The notes: generated from the letters alone by a model not told the origin. 64,000 bases of DNA from Deinococcus ficus (GCF_003444775.1 NZ_CP021081.1:2496001-2560000), one strand, 5' to 3'; shown: positions 1 through 10,190, numbered from the stretch's first letter. Numbers and translations are program-made.

Positions 1-441
1 GATCCGCCCGCGCACCTGGGCGTGACCGTGCTGATCCCGGACTTCGAGCTGAGCACCAGCAAGGCCCGCGCGGTGCTGCCCAAGGAGTACAGCCGCGCCG
101 ATGCCGTGCACGCCCTGTCGCACGCCGCGCTGCTGGCCGCGGCGCTGAGCGTGGGCCGCCTGGACCTGCTGCGGCACGCCATGCAGGACTACATCCATCA
201 GGTGTGGCGCGCGCCGCTGGTGCCGGGCCTGAGCGACATCCTGGAGCACGCCCACCGGCACGGGGCGCTCGGGGCGGCCCTGAGTGGCGCCGGCCCGACC
301 GTGCTGTGTTTTCACGACCAGCGGGAACCCACGGAGCGCCTGCACACCTACCTGCGGGACGTGCTGCACCGCAGCGGCCTGACCGGGCGGGTGCTGGACC
401 TGCCCATCGACACGCAGGGCACGGTCGTCACGCCCGCCTGA
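1..441 (+). CDS. thrB: homoserine kinase, C-terminal part (5' truncated by window edge)
   Basis: Phosphorylates homoserine in threonine biosynthesis (cytosolic GHMP kinase). The frame is open from base 1, so the gene begins outside the window and only about 146 C-terminal residues are visible. Family features seen: the segment [14 protein letters not shown] with the conserved LST...AR..LP pattern near the start, and the C-terminal glycine-rich GHMP motif [15 protein letters not shown]. The stop at 439-441 lies 9 bases from the convergent MarR gene. The ATP-binding N-terminal motif cannot be checked here. Identification rests on the combination of both motifs and is fairly secure. Confidence 0.85.
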   Translation, partial: DPPAHLGVTVLIPDFELSTSKARAVLPKEYSRADAVHALSHAALLAAALSVGRLDLLRHAMQDYIHQVWRAPLVPGLSDILEHAHRHGALGAALSGAGPTVLCFHDQREPTERLHTYLRDVLHRSGLTGRVLDLPIDTQGTVVTPA

Positions 442-450
442 GGAAGCGGT

Positions 451-942
451 TCAGGTCACCGGGACTGGCGGCGCGACCTGCACGAGTTGCGCCACCTGCC
501 GCAGCTGGGCGGTCATGTGCTCGATCGCCGGGGTGCCCAGTGGGCTCAGGACCGGCTGCGTGACCCGGTGCGCGACCGCCAGCGCCGCGTGGGTGGCTTC
601 CAGCCCCTCGGGGGTGAGGCTGACCTCCACGCGTCGGGCGTCGCGCGCTGACTCCTGCCGGACGATCAGCCCCTGCTTTTCCAGACCGGCCAGCACGCGG
701 CTCATCTCGTAGCGCGGCACGCCCAGCAGCTCGGCCAGCAGGGCCGGCTGGCAGGCCTCGGGCGGCTGGTCGTTCACGACCGCCAGCGTCAGGTAGGCCC
801 GCAGGTCCAGGCTCAGTTCGCGCTCCAGTTCGGCCTCGAGGGTGCGGCCCACGCCCCGCCAGGCGTCCCAGAACGCCAGGAAAAAGGCCTCGAGTGCCGG
901 TGCCGGGATGGGTGCGTGCGGCATCTTCAGAGGATGCACCAC
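451..942 (-). CDS. MarR-family transcriptional regulator
   Basis: A 163-residue protein with the winged-helix layout of MarR regulators: a helical N-terminal dimerisation part, then LTLAVVNDQPPEACQPALLAELLGVPRYEMSRVLAGLEKQGLIVRQESARDARRVEVSLTPEG (quoted family hallmarks: the recognition helix around YEMSRVLAGLEKQGLI and the wing SARDARRVEVSLTPEG). The listed start is GTG at 942; an in-frame ATG at 924 is equally possible, and neither has a strong ribosome site. It lies 42 bases downstream of the asparaginase gene on the same strand, so it may be the last gene of the hemC run. Ligand and targets cannot be inferred. Confidence 0.8.
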   Translation of the reverse strand: MVHPLKMPHAPIPAPALEAFFLAFWDAWRGVGRTLEAELERELSLDLRAYLTLAVVNDQPPEACQPALLAELLGVPRYEMSRVLAGLEKQGLIVRQESARDARRVEVSLTPEGLEATHAALAVAHRVTQPVLSPLGTPAIEHMTAQLRQVAQLVQVAPPVPVT

Positions 943-984
943 CCCGGCCGGAAAATGGTCCGGGGACCCCGAACGGAACTTAAG

Positions 985-1974
985 TCAGAAGGGGTCGTCC
1001 ACGAACACCCGGCGGATCGCGGCGCGGTCCAGGCCGAGGCTCAGCAGGATCATCAGCAGCAGCCGGGCCTTGTGGGCGTTCAGGAAGCTGGCGGGAATCG
1101 CACCCGCCTGTACCAGCGTCGCGCCGCCGCCCGCGTAGCCGTACACCGGCAGGATCGGCCCGGCGTGCGTGCGCGTGGCGATCACCACGGGCCTGTCGGT
1201 GTCCTGAATCAGCGGCAGCAGTTCTGCGGGCAGGTTCCCGGTGCCGAGTGCGGCGATGACCAGCCCGTCGGCGTCCCGCGCGGCCGCCTCGAAACCCTCG
1301 CCGGTCCAGCCGGCGTACGCGTACAGGACGTCCACCCTGGCCGTGAGGGCAGCTGGCGTGAACGCCACGCGCGGTTCCGGGTTCGCGAAGAAGCGGATCA
1401 GGGGCGCGCCCTCCACCCGGTCGATGCGGCCGATCGGGCCCGGGTACCCGCCGAAAGCCTCCACGGCCGTGCTGTGCACCTTCGTGACGGTGCGCGCGTC
1501 GTAGATGTCGCCGCCGAACGCGACCAGCGGACCCCGCCCGCGCGTGGCGGGGTGCAGGGCGATCTGCGCGGCGTCCAGCAGGTTCCCGGGGCCGTCCCAG
1601 GAGACTTCCGCGGCGTGGCGCATGCTGCCGGTCAGGACGACCGGGGTGTCGGCGCGCAGCAGCAGGTGCAGCGCGAACGCCGTTTCCTCCAGCGTGTCGG
1701 TGCCGTGCGTGACCACGATCCCGTCGTGCGTGCCGGCGACCGATTCGATCAGCTGCGCGACCTGCAGCATGTGCGCCGGCGTCACGTGCGGGCTGGGCAG
1801 CGTGAACGGCTGGAATTCCGTGACCTGCACGTTCGGCAGGCCCGGCACGCTGGGCGCCGACTGCGGCACCACGCCCGGCCCGTGCGGGTTGGGGCGGCTG
1901 GCGATGGTGCCGCCCGTGTGAATCACAGCGAGGCGCAGGCCCGGCGTGGAGGGGGGTTGGGGCGAGTCGTTCAC
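985..1974 (-). CDS. L-asparaginase (type I/II asparaginase fold)
   Basis: Hydrolyses asparagine to aspartate and ammonia. The 329-residue protein has both threonine signatures: HTGGTIAS at residues 19-26 with the nucleophilic Thr, and VVTHGTDTLEETAFAL near residue 90 with the Thr-Asp pair, followed by VVLTGSMR. No signal peptide is evident, so a cytoplasmic enzyme is likely. The GTG start at 1974 is supported by GAGGAAGG just upstream. It is 15 bases behind a small membrane-protein gene and probably shares the hemC transcript. A glutaminase side activity cannot be excluded from sequence. Confidence 0.88.
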   Translation of the reverse strand: MNDSPQPPSTPGLRLAVIHTGGTIASRPNPHGPGVVPQSAPSVPGLPNVQVTEFQPFTLPSPHVTPAHMLQVAQLIESVAGTHDGIVVTHGTDTLEETAFALHLLLRADTPVVLTGSMRHAAEVSWDGPGNLLDAAQIALHPATRGRGPLVAFGGDIYDARTVTKVHSTAVEAFGGYPGPIGRIDRVEGAPLIRFFANPEPRVAFTPAALTARVDVLYAYAGWTGEGFEAAARDADGLVIAALGTGNLPAELLPLIQDTDRPVVIATRTHAGPILPVYGYAGGGATLVQAGAIPASFLNAHKARLLLMILLSLGLDRAAIRRVFVDDPF

Positions 1975-1989
1975 GTCACCTTCCTCGCA

Positions 1990-2184
1990 TCAGCGGCGCA
2001 GCGCGATCCAGACGAGCGCCACCACGAACACCACAGCCGTGAGCGGCAGCTCGGCCACCGCGGCTGCCCCGAGATCCGTGCCGGCACGGGTGCGCTGGAA
2101 CAGGCCGATCCCCATCCACAGCAGCGCCGCGGCCAGCGCCGTGAGCAGTTCCGTGGGCGTCCAGCGCCACCGCGCGCCCTTCAC
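1990..2184 (-). CDS. small two-helix membrane protein, unknown function
   Basis: A 64-residue ORF starting at GTG 2184 with GGAG eight bases upstream. It fills the gap between hemC and the asparaginase gene. The product has two hydrophobic segments, around LLTALAAALLWMGIGLF and LPLTAVVFVVALVWIAL, separated by a short polar loop, and ends in RR. A longer in-frame reading extends into hemC, but that part is a low-complexity shadow, so the short form was chosen. Spacing (29 bases after hemC, 15 before asparaginase) suggests co-transcription. No family recognised. Confidence 0.6.
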   Translation of the reverse strand: MKGARWRWTPTELLTALAAALLWMGIGLFQRTRAGTDLGAAAVAELPLTAVVFVVALVWIALRR

Positions 2185-2213
2185 GCCGCACTCCGGGCCG
2201 GCCGGGGCACCCC

Positions 2214-3146
<933 letters not shown>

Positions 3147-3155
3147 AACCCGCAC

Positions 3156-3161
3156 AGTATA
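3156..3161 (-). promoter_or_regulatory. -10 box of hemC leaderless promoter
   Basis: TATACT on the minus strand, 9 bases upstream of the hemC ATG at 3146. A start of transcription about 7 bases downstream would fall at or next to the ATG. No convincing -35 hexamer was seen. Confidence 0.6.
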
Positions 3162-3247
3162 CGGGCAAGGGAACCCCGCCGCGTCCCGGACCGGTCCCCG
3201 CCCGGGGACACCCCGCGCCTCTCCCCTGCCCTGCTAGCCCGCTCCCG

Positions 3248-3253
3248 TACACT
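3248..3253 (+). promoter_or_regulatory. -10 box of coaBC leaderless promoter
   Basis: TACACT followed by six bases and then the GTG start of coaBC at 3260, consistent with a leaderless transcript. It is back to back with the hemC promoter in a divergent intergenic region of about 110 bases. Confidence 0.55.
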
Positions 3254-3259
3254 GGGCGG

Positions 3260-4519
3260 GTGAACAGCGTCCCGGACGGGCAGGAGCAGCGTCAATCCCC
3301 CAGCGGTCATGGACCGGGCCGGCCCCGGGTGCTGGTGATCGTGGGCGGCAGCGTGGCGGCCGTGAAGGCGCCGGCCGTGTTGCGGCGCCTGCGGGAGCGC
3401 GGCACGAGCGTGCAGGTGATCGCCACGCGGGCCGCGCTGGCCTTCATCACGGAACTGAGCCTCGCCACGGCCGCCGGGACCGCGGCGGCCACGGACGCCA
3501 CCTGGTTCGCCGCCGGCCCGGACGCGCAGCACCTGACGCTGGCGCGGGCGGACGCCACGGTCGTGGTGGGCGCCACCGCCGAACTGCTGGCCGGCGCGGC
3601 CGGCGGGCACGCGAACGACCTCGCGCTCGCGACGCTGCTCAGCGTGCGCTCGCCCGTCGTGTGGGTGCCGGCCATGAACGAACGGATGTGGACGCACCCG
3701 GCCGTGCAGGCGAACGCCGCGCAGGTCCGGGAGTGGGGCCACACGTTCCTGGGGCCGGAAACCGGGCCCTTCGGCACCCGGCATGAAGGCAGCGGCGTGG
3801 GCCGCATGAGCGAACCGGACGACATCGCCGACGCGGTGATGGCGCTCCTCGGGCCCGCCCGTGATCAGGACCTGAAGGGCGTGCGGGTGGTCGTTTCGGC
3901 CGGCCCCACCCGCGAGTACCTGGACCCGGTGCGGTTCATCAGCAACCCCAGCAGCGGCAAGATGGGCTTCGCGGTCGCCGAGGACGCCCGCGACCGCGGC
4001 GCGGCCGTAACCCTGGTGACCGGCCCGGTGGCCCTGCCGGACCCGCCCGGGGTGCAGGTGGTCCGGATCGAGTCGGCGCTGGACCTGCGGGACGCCGTGG
4101 TCACGGCCGCAAGGGACGCGCAGATCGTGGTGATGACCGCGGCCGTTGCCGACTACCGCGCCGCGGCCGCCGCCACCGAGAAGCAGGCCAAGGTCGCCGG
4201 GGACGTGACCATTCACCTCACCCCGAACCCGGATATCCTCGCCGAACTCGGGCGGGAGAAGGGGGACCGGGTGCTCGTCGGCTTTGCCATGGAGACGCAT
4301 GCCGGCGTGGAACGCGCCGCCGGGAAGGCCGCCCGGAAGAACGCCGATTTCATCCTGCTGAACTACCCCACGCAGGCCGGCACGGCGTTCGGCGGGGACG
4401 ACAACGAGGTCACGCTGGTCCGCGCCGACGGGTCGCACGAGGCGTGGCCCCGCACCAGCAAGCGCGAGGTGGCCCGCCGCCTGCTGGACGAGGCCGCGCG
4501 CCTGCTCGCCCGGCGCTGA
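3260..4519 (+). CDS. coaBC: bifunctional phosphopantothenoylcysteine decarboxylase / phosphopantothenate-cysteine ligase
   Basis: Makes 4'-phosphopantetheine from phosphopantothenate and cysteine in coenzyme A synthesis. The 419-residue protein has a flavoprotein (CoaC) half starting [15 protein letters not shown], with the catalytic-region motif PAMNERMW near residue 140, and a CoaB half from about residue 205: [29 protein letters not shown], then MTAAVADYR and LVGFAMET. The first 20 residues are an unconserved extension that follows from the GTG start at 3260; that start is supported by the TACACT box six bases upstream. It is followed by argR after an 81-base gap. Confidence 0.92.
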   Translation: MNSVPDGQEQRQSPSGHGPGRPRVLVIVGGSVAAVKAPAVLRRLRERGTSVQVIATRAALAFITELSLATAAGTAAATDATWFAAGPDAQHLTLARADATVVVGATAELLAGAAGGHANDLALATLLSVRSPVVWVPAMNERMWTHPAVQANAAQVREWGHTFLGPETGPFGTRHEGSGVGRMSEPDDIADAVMALLGPARDQDLKGVRVVVSAGPTREYLDPVRFISNPSSGKMGFAVAEDARDRGAAVTLVTGPVALPDPPGVQVVRIESALDLRDAVVTAARDAQIVVMTAAVADYRAAAAATEKQAKVAGDVTIHLTPNPDILAELGREKGDRVLVGFAMETHAGVERAAGKAARKNADFILLNYPTQAGTAFGGDDNEVTLVRADGSHEAWPRTSKREVARRLLDEAARLLARR

Positions 4520-4563
4520 CCCCGCCCGCAGGAGCCCCGCCTGGACGGGACCGCAGGAACCTA

Positions 4564-4592
4564 TTGCGTATGCAGGTGCATATGCATACCAT
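4564..4592 (+). promoter_or_regulatory. argR promoter with overlapping palindromic operator (candidate ARG box)
   Basis: -35 TTGCGT (4564-4569), 17-base spacer, -10 TACCAT (4587-4592), then eight bases to the argR ATG at 4601. Within it lies an inverted repeat GTATGCA (4568-4574) / TGCATAC (4583-4589) and an inner perfect palindrome TGCATATGCA (4577-4586). The repeat covers the space between the two hexamers, where a repressor would block RNA polymerase. ArgR autoregulation is common in the family; binding here is inferred. Confidence 0.6.
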
Positions 4593-4600
4593 GTCGTGGA

Positions 4601-5074
4601 ATGCCCAGCAAGGAACTCAGCAAGGAGCAGCGACAGAAACGAATTCAGGACATCATCGCCCGTGAGAGCATCAGCACGCAGGGCGAACTGGTGGAACGGC
4701 TCCGCGCCGAGAAGATCAACGTCACGCAGGCCACCGTCAGCCGCGACATCAACGAACTGCGCCTGGTGCGCCTCCCCATCGGGAAGGGCCGGCACCGCTA
4801 CGCCCTGGCGCACACCACCGGGCACGCCGACGTGGAAGACGAACTGGGCCGCCTCTTCCAGAACTTCGTGCACGACGTGGACCGCGGCGAGAACCTGCTG
4901 GTCGTCCGGACCGCGCAGGGCCACGCGAGCGGGGTGGCGCTGCTGCTCGACCGCCTGCGCCGCGACGACATCGTGGGCACCATCGCCGGGGACGACACCA
5001 TTCTGGTGGTGGCCCGCAGTGTGGAAGAAGGCGAGACGCTGATGGAGGAATTCCACACCCTGATGCTCGGCTGA
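4601..5074 (+). CDS. argR: arginine repressor ArgR
   Basis: Hexameric arginine-responsive regulator of arginine biosynthesis and catabolism. The 157-residue protein has the family layout: an N-terminal winged helix with [21 protein letters not shown] and the DNA-contact segment [12 protein letters not shown], then a linker, then the C-terminal oligomerisation and arginine-binding domain with [14 protein letters not shown] and [12 protein letters not shown]. The GDD pair that contacts arginine is present. ATG at 4601 is chosen for the family N-terminus and the promoter spacing. A strong terminator follows. Confidence 0.93.
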   Translation: MPSKELSKEQRQKRIQDIIARESISTQGELVERLRAEKINVTQATVSRDINELRLVRLPIGKGRHRYALAHTTGHADVEDELGRLFQNFVHDVDRGENLLVVRTAQGHASGVALLLDRLRRDDIVGTIAGDDTILVVARSVEEGETLMEEFHTLMLG

Positions 5075-5087
5075 GCGGAAAGGGGAA

Positions 5088-5122
5088 GTGGCCGGTCAAC
5101 GATCTATCCGTTGACCGGCCAC
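5088..5122. terminator. bidirectional intrinsic terminator between argR and the sensor kinase gene
   Basis: Perfect 14-bp stem GTGGCCGGTCAACG (5088-5101) / CGTTGACCGGCCAC (5109-5122) with a 7-base loop. It is followed on the plus strand by TCTTTAAATATT and on the minus strand by TTCCCCT. It sits between two convergent genes and can serve both. Confidence 0.8.
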
Positions 5123-5139
5123 TCTTTAAATATTCACCG

Positions 5140-6708
5140 TTACGGCACGTCGTCGTCGTCCAAGACAGGTACGTTCCCGATGGGGAGCTGAACGTGGGCG
5201 GTGGTGCCCTGGCCCAGGTCGCTTTCCAGCCAGATGCGGCCGCCGTGGGCGTCCACGATGCCCTTGGCGATGCTCAGGCCCAGGCCGGCGCCACCCTGGT
5301 CGCGGCTGCGGCTGTCCTCCAGGCGGTAGAAGCGGTCGAAGAGGCGCTCAAGCTGATCGGCGGGGATGCCGGGCCCGTCGTCCTGCACGCTCAGGTGCAT
5401 CTGCTGGCCGGCGGCGTCCAGGGTGCTCCCGAGGGTCACGGTGCGCGCGCCGGCCTTCAGGGCATTGCCGACGAGGTTGATGATGACCTGCTTGAGCCGG
5501 TCCGGGTCGCCCTCGAAGGGCAGGTCGTCACCGCTGACATCCAGCGTGGTCTGCTGGGCCTGGGCGAGCGGCGCGAGTTCCCGGGCGATCTCACGCAGGA
5601 ACAGGCCGGAGAAGATGGGCGCGCGGTTCAGGACCAGCGCCCCGCTGTCGGAACGGGCGAGTTGCAGCAGGCTGGCGATCAGGTTGGTGAGGCGTTCGGA
5701 TTCGCTCTGGATGATCTTCAGGCTCTCGGCCTGCTGGCCGGTGGGGTTGGTGCGGCGCAGCAGGTAACTGGCATGCCCGCTGATCGCGGTGACGGGGGTG
5801 CGCAGTTCGTGGCTGGCGTCGCTGGTGAAGCGGCGCTGCGCCTCGAAGCTCTGTTCCAGGCGGCCCAGCATGCCGTTCAGCGCCTGCGCGAGGGCCTCGA
5901 CCTCGTCGCCGGTGGCGGGCACCGGGACGCGCTCGGTGAGGTTCTCCCCGCCGATGCGTTCGGCGGCGCGCCGCACCAGCCGCAGAGGTCCCAGGGCCTG
6001 CCCGGCGAGCAGGTAGGCGCCGGTCCCGGCACTCACGGCCCCGATGGCGCACAGCAGCAGCAGCACGTTCTGAAGGTTGGTGAGGGTGTTGTTGATTCCG
6101 CCCAGGCTGCGGGCCACGTAGGTGACCGCCAGGGTGGGATCGCTGCCCAGGGCCGCGGACTTCAGCTGCAGGGGTTCCAGGCGCACCAGGACCCGCATGG
6201 GCGTGGGGGTGTCCCGGAAGCGTTCCCGGACCGGCAGGTTGAGCTTCAGCTGCCCGTCGGGCGCCTCGATCAGCGCGGCGAGTTGCGCGTCGGTCAGTTC
6301 GATGGGGTGGTCGGGGTCGGTGGCGATGGTGATGCGGCTGACCGCCTGGATGTCGCGCAGGTACTTGAACAGCTGGCCCCGCATGGTCGGCGTGGTCGCG
6401 TTCTGCAGGTCGGTGGCCAGGGTGGGCAGGTCGTAGAAGGCGAGTTCCTCGATCTGGATGAACGAGTCCGGGAACTGGTAGCGGGAGATCACGACCTCGC
6501 CGTTCGCCTCGCGGTCCAGCCGGTCGGGGTCGTGCAGGTTCAGGCTGGGCGCGAGGCGCACCAGGCTGACGTAGGTGTCCTGCAGCTGCCGGTCCACGCC
6601 GGCCACCAGGCTGCCGCGCATCAGGATCAGGGCGGCCAGCGCGACCAGGGACAGCAGCACGGTCAGGAGCGCCGTGTAGAACACCGTGAGCCGCCAGCGC
6701 AGGGTCAC
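5140..6708 (-). CDS. membrane sensor histidine kinase (HAMP, HisKA, HATPase)
   Basis: Sensor partner of the response regulator encoded just upstream. The 522-residue protein has TM1 at about residues 9-31, a roughly 170-residue extracytoplasmic domain of unknown ligand, TM2 near 210-235, HAMP, then the H-box [19 protein letters not shown] with the phospho-accepting His at residue 300. The ATPase part shows an N-box [13 protein letters not shown]1 [23 protein letters not shown] and G2 [14 protein letters not shown]. It starts at GTG 6708 with AGGAG eight bases upstream. All catalytic boxes look intact. The signal is unknown. Confidence 0.92.
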   Translation of the reverse strand: MTLRWRLTVFYTALLTVLLSLVALAALILMRGSLVAGVDRQLQDTYVSLVRLAPSLNLHDPDRLDREANGEVVISRYQFPDSFIQIEELAFYDLPTLATDLQNATTPTMRGQLFKYLRDIQAVSRITIATDPDHPIELTDAQLAALIEAPDGQLKLNLPVRERFRDTPTPMRVLVRLEPLQLKSAALGSDPTLAVTYVARSLGGINNTLTNLQNVLLLLCAIGAVSAGTGAYLLAGQALGPLRLVRRAAERIGGENLTERVPVPATGDEVEALAQALNGMLGRLEQSFEAQRRFTSDASHELRTPVTAISGHASYLLRRTNPTGQQAESLKIIQSESERLTNLIASLLQLARSDSGALVLNRAPIFSGLFLREIARELAPLAQAQQTTLDVSGDDLPFEGDPDRLKQVIINLVGNALKAGARTVTLGSTLDAAGQQMHLSVQDDGPGIPADQLERLFDRFYRLEDSRSRDQGGAGLGLSIAKGIVDAHGGRIWLESDLGQGTTAHVQLPIGNVPVLDDDDVP

Positions 6709-6754
6709 GGTGCGTGCTCCTGCCGGGCGGCCCGGGGGGTGAGGGGGGTGGGGG

Positions 6755-7432
6755 TCATTCCTCGCGCAGGACGTACCCGACGCCGCGCACGGTGTGGATC
6801 AGGCGCCGTTCGCCGCCCTCTTCCAGCTTGCGGCGCAGGTAACCGATGTACACGTCCACGACGTTGCTGCCGCCGGTGTACTCGGGCCAGACCTTCTCCT
6901 CGATCTCGAAGCGGGAGAAGACCTTGCCGGGGTTGCGGGCGAGGAGTTCCAGCAGTTCGAATTCCTTCGCGGAGAGTTCCACGCGCCGGCCGCCGCGGAA
7001 GATCTCGCGGCCGTCGAGGTTCATGACCAGGTCGGCGACGCGCACCTCGCCGGTCACGGCGGGGTTCACGCGGCGCAGGTGGGCGCGCACGCGGGCGAGC
7101 AGTTCCTCGATGGAGAAGGGCTTGATGAGGTAGTCGTCGGCGCCGGAGTCCAGGCCCTCGACCTTGTCCTGAATGCCGTCCTTGGCGGTCAGGATGATGA
7201 TGGGGGTGTTGCTGGTCTTGCGGATGCGGCGGGCAACTTCCAGGCCGTCCAGGACGGGCAGCATCAGATCCAGGATCACGAGGTCAGGGTTGACTTCACG
7301 GAATTTGGACAGGCCGGTCACGCCGTCGAAGGCGACTTCGGTGGCGTAGCCTTCGGCCGCGAGTTCCAGCTCGATGAAGCGGGCGATGTCTTTCTCGTCC
7401 TCAATGACGAGTACGAGGGGTTTGCGTTCCAT
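6755..7432 (-). CDS. OmpR/PhoB-family response regulator
   Basis: DNA-binding regulator phosphorylated by the neighbouring kinase. The 225-residue protein has a receiver domain with the acidic pair IEDE, the phospho-accepting Asp in VILDLMLP (residue 55), LTAK and LIKPF, followed by a C-terminal winged helix ending [16 protein letters not shown]. Start ATG 7432 is preferred over an in-frame codon nine residues upstream because the latter would begin before the TAGACT -10 box. Regulator and kinase are in the same operon with a 46-base gap. Targets unknown. Confidence 0.92.
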
Positions 7433-7439
7433 GACCCAG

Positions 7440-7445
7440 AGTCTA
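7440..7445 (-). promoter_or_regulatory. -10 box of response-regulator leaderless promoter
   Basis: TAGACT on the minus strand, 7 bases before the ATG at 7432, the same geometry as the hemC and ubiA promoters. No clear -35. Confidence 0.5.
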
Positions 7446-7566
7446 TGGAGGCTTCTCATGAGAATCCGGTCGCGGTGCTTAATGCCAGTTTATGTGGTTC
7501 CCCATGGACAGACACACCGAAATCCGGCCGCTGGCCCACCAAACACCGCCCATGCCATCACAGAGG

Positions 7567-7592
7567 AGCTCATGAGCTGCTCAGAGAGCAGC
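7567..7592. repeat. overlapping inverted repeats downstream of the cyclase-like gene
   Basis: A 12-bp palindrome AGCTCATGAGCT (7567-7578) overlaps a hairpin GCTGCTC-AGA-GAGCAGC (7576-7592). They lie 22 bases beyond the stop of the minus-strand cyclase-like gene and about 120 bases upstream of the response-regulator promoter. They could be a terminator (no U-tract seen) or a protein-binding site. Confidence 0.35.
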
Positions 7593-7614
7593 CCTGCATG
7601 AGCCTCATCCGTTC

Positions 7615-8238
7615 TCAGGCCGGGCGGCGCCGGACCGGGTCGGCCCGCAGGGGCGCCACGCGCGCCACCACCGGCTCCTCGACCACCAGCTCGTACCCCA
7701 CGCAGTCCGGCCCGAAGCCCTGCAGGCTCAGCGCCGGGCGCTTCACGACCCGCCAGGGCCCCTGCGCCGCGCCCGACAGGTCCTGGCAGACGATGGTCTG
7801 CCCGGCCGCCGCCGCGTCACACAGGCGCCGCGAGTAGTTCACCGGCAGACCGTAGGCGCTCATCTGCCCGCCGACCGGCCCGGTGATCACCTCGCCGTAC
7901 GCGGCCCCCACCCGGACCTGAAGCTGCACGCCCAGGTACCCGGCCAGGCTCAGGCGCGCGGCGCGTTCGTGGGCGCCTAGTGCGGCGAACACGGCCTTGC
8001 GCTCGCAGCCTTCCGGCCACAGCGCCAGCACGGCGTCGCCCTGGTGTTGCAGCACCTGCCCGCCGGCCGCCTCGAAGCTGAGGATCATGACCTGCACGAA
8101 TTCCGCCATGAGGGCCTGGTAATGCCCGAGTTCCAGGGCGTGCGCGAGACGCGTACTCCCCACCACGTCTACCAGCACCAGACTGGCGCGGGTGGGTTCG
8201 ACTTTGACAGCAGGAAGAGGGAGAAGACGCTCAGGCAT
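7615..8238 (-). CDS. class III adenylate/guanylate cyclase-like protein
   Basis: A 207-residue, stand-alone cyclase catalytic-domain protein. Visible: the first metal Asp in [12 protein letters not shown], the second metal Asp in [12 protein letters not shown], the glycine-rich [18 protein letters not shown], and the transition-state Asn and Arg in [10 protein letters not shown]. At the usual purine-specifying Lys position (before GD) there is Gln, so nucleotide specificity, or activity itself, is uncertain. No membrane or sensory domain. The ATG at 8238 has AAGGAAGA eight bases upstream. A nucleotide-binding but non-cyclising role is the alternative. Confidence 0.75.
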   Translation of the reverse strand: MPERLLPLPAVKVEPTRASLVLVDVVGSTRLAHALELGHYQALMAEFVQVMILSFEAAGGQVLQHQGDAVLALWPEGCERKAVFAALGAHERAARLSLAGYLGVQLQVRVGAAYGEVITGPVGGQMSAYGLPVNYSRRLCDAAAAGQTIVCQDLSGAAQGPWRVVKRPALSLQGFGPDCVGYELVVEEPVVARVAPLRADPVRRRPA

Positions 8239-8330
8239 AAGAGTCTTCCTTATTGTGCCTTAACTCTCCCTCATTGGCATCCCCCGCTGCCTAAAGCCAC
8301 CGGGCTTGACAGGGGGCAGATGAGCGGCCT

Positions 8331-8789
8331 CTACAGCGTGAAGCCGTGCAGGGGCGGGGCGGTCCGGAACGCCACCCAGTCCCCGGGGGCCAGGGCAGGC
8401 AGGGCGGTAAACGCCGCCAGCACCAGGGGCAGCCGCGCCTGCACCACGCACACCGAACGCTGCACCGCAACGACCTGCCCCCGGCCCTCCACCTGCGAGA
8501 TGCCCACGCTGGTCAGGGCTTCCTCCGCGGCGTCCTCCGGCGCGAGGCGGGTGAACTCCTCCAGCACCCCATGTACGATCACCCGGGCCGGCCCGGGCGC
8601 CGCCGCGTACGGGCCGTTCCGGTCGAACAGGTACAGCACCCGGCCCCCAGCCGCGAACTCCAGCAGCGGACTGCCCTCCCGCTGCGGGTACAGCAGACCC
8701 TCGGCCGCGTGGGCCGCGAAGCGGGTGGTGAATTCTCCCTCGGAGCTTTCCAGGGGGCCCAGGCGGTCCCCGGTCAGGAGACCCGTCAT
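8331..8789 (-). CDS. conserved-looking protein of unknown function
   Basis: A 152-residue soluble protein with no recognised family. It has no signal peptide or membrane segment; the sequence alternates short beta-like stretches such as [14 protein letters not shown] and [15 protein letters not shown] with a C-terminal [17 protein letters not shown]. Its ATG at 8789 overlaps the stop of an 18-codon leaderless leader ORF (ATGA), which suggests translation coupled to the leader. Codon use is as GC-rich as its neighbours, so it is likely a real gene. Confidence 0.6.
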   Translation of the reverse strand: MTGLLTGDRLGPLESSEGEFTTRFAAHAAEGLLYPQREGSPLLEFAAGGRVLYLFDRNGPYAAAPGPARVIVHGVLEEFTRLAPEDAAEEALTSVGISQVEGRGQVVAVQRSVCVVQARLPLVLAAFTALPALAPGDWVAFRTAPPLHGFTL

Positions 8790-8842
8790 GCCGGCGTCCC
8801 GGGCCGGGGAAGGGGAGGAATCGCGTGCAGCGCGGCCGTCAT
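8786..8842 (-). CDS. 18-residue leaderless leader peptide coupled to the downstream gene
   Basis: ATG at 8842 follows a TAGAAT -10 box by exactly 7 bases, so the message should start at this ATG. The reading frame gives [18 protein letters not shown] and stops at 8788-8786, overlapping the ATG of the next gene (8789) as ATGA. Ribosomes loading on the leaderless start could thus reinitiate on a gene that lacks its own good ribosome site. Function as a regulatory leader is inferred. Confidence 0.5.
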   Translation of the reverse strand: MTAALHAIPPLPRPGTPA

Positions 8843-8849
8843 TCCCGGC

Positions 8850-8855
8850 ATTCTA
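8850..8855 (-). promoter_or_regulatory. -10 box for the leader peptide / unknown gene transcript
   Basis: TAGAAT on the minus strand, 7 bases upstream of the leader ATG at 8842; it is the best -10 hexamer in the 90-base gap between this gene and the next one upstream. Confidence 0.55.
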
Positions 8856-8878
8856 GAGCGCCTCATGCGCCGGCGCCC

Positions 8879-9175
8879 TCACCGCCCGCCGGGCGGCGGC
8901 TCCTCCAGCCAGTCCAGGTCCGGTCGCACCTGCCCGGCCGCGTCCAGCACGGCGTCCGCCCGCTCCAGCGCGAAGGTGCCCTCCACCTCCCGCAGCATGT
9001 GAATCAGCACCAGCCCCCGCAGCCGCTCCAGCGCCGCCCAGGCCACCCCGCCCACCACATGCGCGTCCTGCGCCAGGGTGAGCAGGCGCAGGGTCAGGCG
9101 GTCCTCACCCTCCCGGAAGGCCCGCACGGCCGCCTCGGGCACCAGCCGGCCCCTCAGGTCGTCAGGGTCCGCCAC
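8879..9175 (-). CDS. small protein of unknown function downstream of the prenyltransferase
   Basis: A 98-residue ORF from GTG 9175, overlapping the last 22 bases of the UbiA-family gene, so probably translationally coupled to it. The sequence is helical and charged ([20 protein letters not shown], then [19 protein letters not shown]) with no membrane segment. An in-frame extension into the upstream gene was judged to be a shadow. No family recognised; GC-rich coding bias is kept throughout. Confidence 0.55.
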   Translation of the reverse strand: MADPDDLRGRLVPEAAVRAFREGEDRLTLRLLTLAQDAHVVGGVAWAALERLRGLVLIHMLREVEGTFALERADAVLDAAGQVRPDLDWLEEPPPGGR

Positions 9176-10041
9176 ACCACGTCCACGACCACACCCGCCA
9201 GCATGGTCAACGCCAGCCACATGTTCGCGTCGAAAAACGCCACGTTCACCCGCGCCAGGTCATCCGGGTTCACGATCCGGTGCTCGTACAGGAGGATGCC
9301 GCCCATCACCAACGCCGCCAGGAAGTACCACGGACTCGCCCCCGCCAGCACACCCACCAGCACCAGCAGCGCGAACGTCAGCGCGTGGCTGACCGCCGCG
9401 ATCCGCAGCGCCCGCGGAATCCCGAACCGCGCCGGAATGCTCTTGATGCCGTTCGCCAGATCGAACCGGTAATCCATGGTCGCGTAGATCACGTCCAGGC
9501 CCACCATCCAGAAGATCACCACCGCCCACAGCGCCCACGCCACCGGGTGAAACTCACCCGTCACCGCGATCCACCCGCCCGCCGCCGCCGCGCCGTCCGT
9601 CACGCCCAGCCACACGTGACACAGCCACGTGAAGCGCTTCGTGTACGGGTAGCCGATCAGGAACACCACCGCCAACGGCAGCAGCATCAGGCACAGCGGG
9701 TTCAGCTGCCACGCCGAGACCACCAGCACCACCAGACTCACCGCCACCAGCGCCCACGCCTGCCCCGGCGACACCTTCCCGGCCGGCACCTCCCGGCCCG
9801 CCGTGCGCGGATTGCGCGCATCGATCAGCCGGTCGATGACGCGGTTGGCGCCCATCGCCGCCGTGCGTGCCGACGCCATCGCCACCGTCACCCAGAACAC
9901 CGTCGCCAGCCCCGGCCAGCCCGTTCCGAACTGATGCATGCTCGCCAGCAGCATCCCCGCATACGCGAACGGCAGGGCGAACACCGTATGCTCGAACTTC
10001 ACCAGATCCAGGTACGTCTTCACGCGGGCCAGGGCACTCAC
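9154..10041 (-). CDS. UbiA-family aromatic prenyltransferase (menaquinone pathway candidate)
   Basis: Integral membrane enzyme joining a polyprenyl chain to an aromatic acid. The 295-residue form has both Asp-rich motifs, [19 protein letters not shown] (first, about residue 65) and [22 protein letters not shown] (second), among about eight hydrophobic helices. GTG at 10041 is chosen because TATGGT lies 6 bases upstream and because a longer frame would run through the divergent tRNA-Pro gene. Deinococcus makes menaquinone, so a UbiA/MqnP-type role is likely, but substrate is not readable from sequence. Confidence 0.85.
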   Translation of the reverse strand: MSALARVKTYLDLVKFEHTVFALPFAYAGMLLASMHQFGTGWPGLATVFWVTVAMASARTAAMGANRVIDRLIDARNPRTAGREVPAGKVSPGQAWALVAVSLVVLVVSAWQLNPLCLMLLPLAVVFLIGYPYTKRFTWLCHVWLGVTDGAAAAGGWIAVTGEFHPVAWALWAVVIFWMVGLDVIYATMDYRFDLANGIKSIPARFGIPRALRIAAVSHALTFALLVLVGVLAGASPWYFLAALVMGGILLYEHRIVNPDDLARVNVAFFDANMWLALTMLAGVVVDVVWRTLTT

Positions 10042-10047
10042 GCCCCC

Positions 10048-10053
10048 ACCATA
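10048..10053 (-). promoter_or_regulatory. -10 box of the prenyltransferase leaderless promoter
   Basis: TATGGT on the minus strand, 6 bases before the GTG at 10041, divergent from the tRNA promoter. Confidence 0.5.
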
Positions 10054-10088
10054 CGCGCCCCCGCCCCCAGACCCCACGCGGCATCTGC

Positions 10089-10094
10089 TATAGT
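10089..10094 (+). promoter_or_regulatory. -10 box of the tRNA operon
   Basis: TATAGT, 18 bases upstream of tRNA-Pro at 10113. No -35 hexamer stands out in the C-rich sequence before it. Confidence 0.5.
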
Positions 10095-10112
10095 CCTGGG
10101 GCGCGCAACGCA

Positions 10113-10190
<78 letters not shown>

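Noticed and set aside
8305..8310. Perfect TTGACA hexamer on the plus strand
   Set aside because: No -10 at proper spacing and no plus-strand gene downstream.
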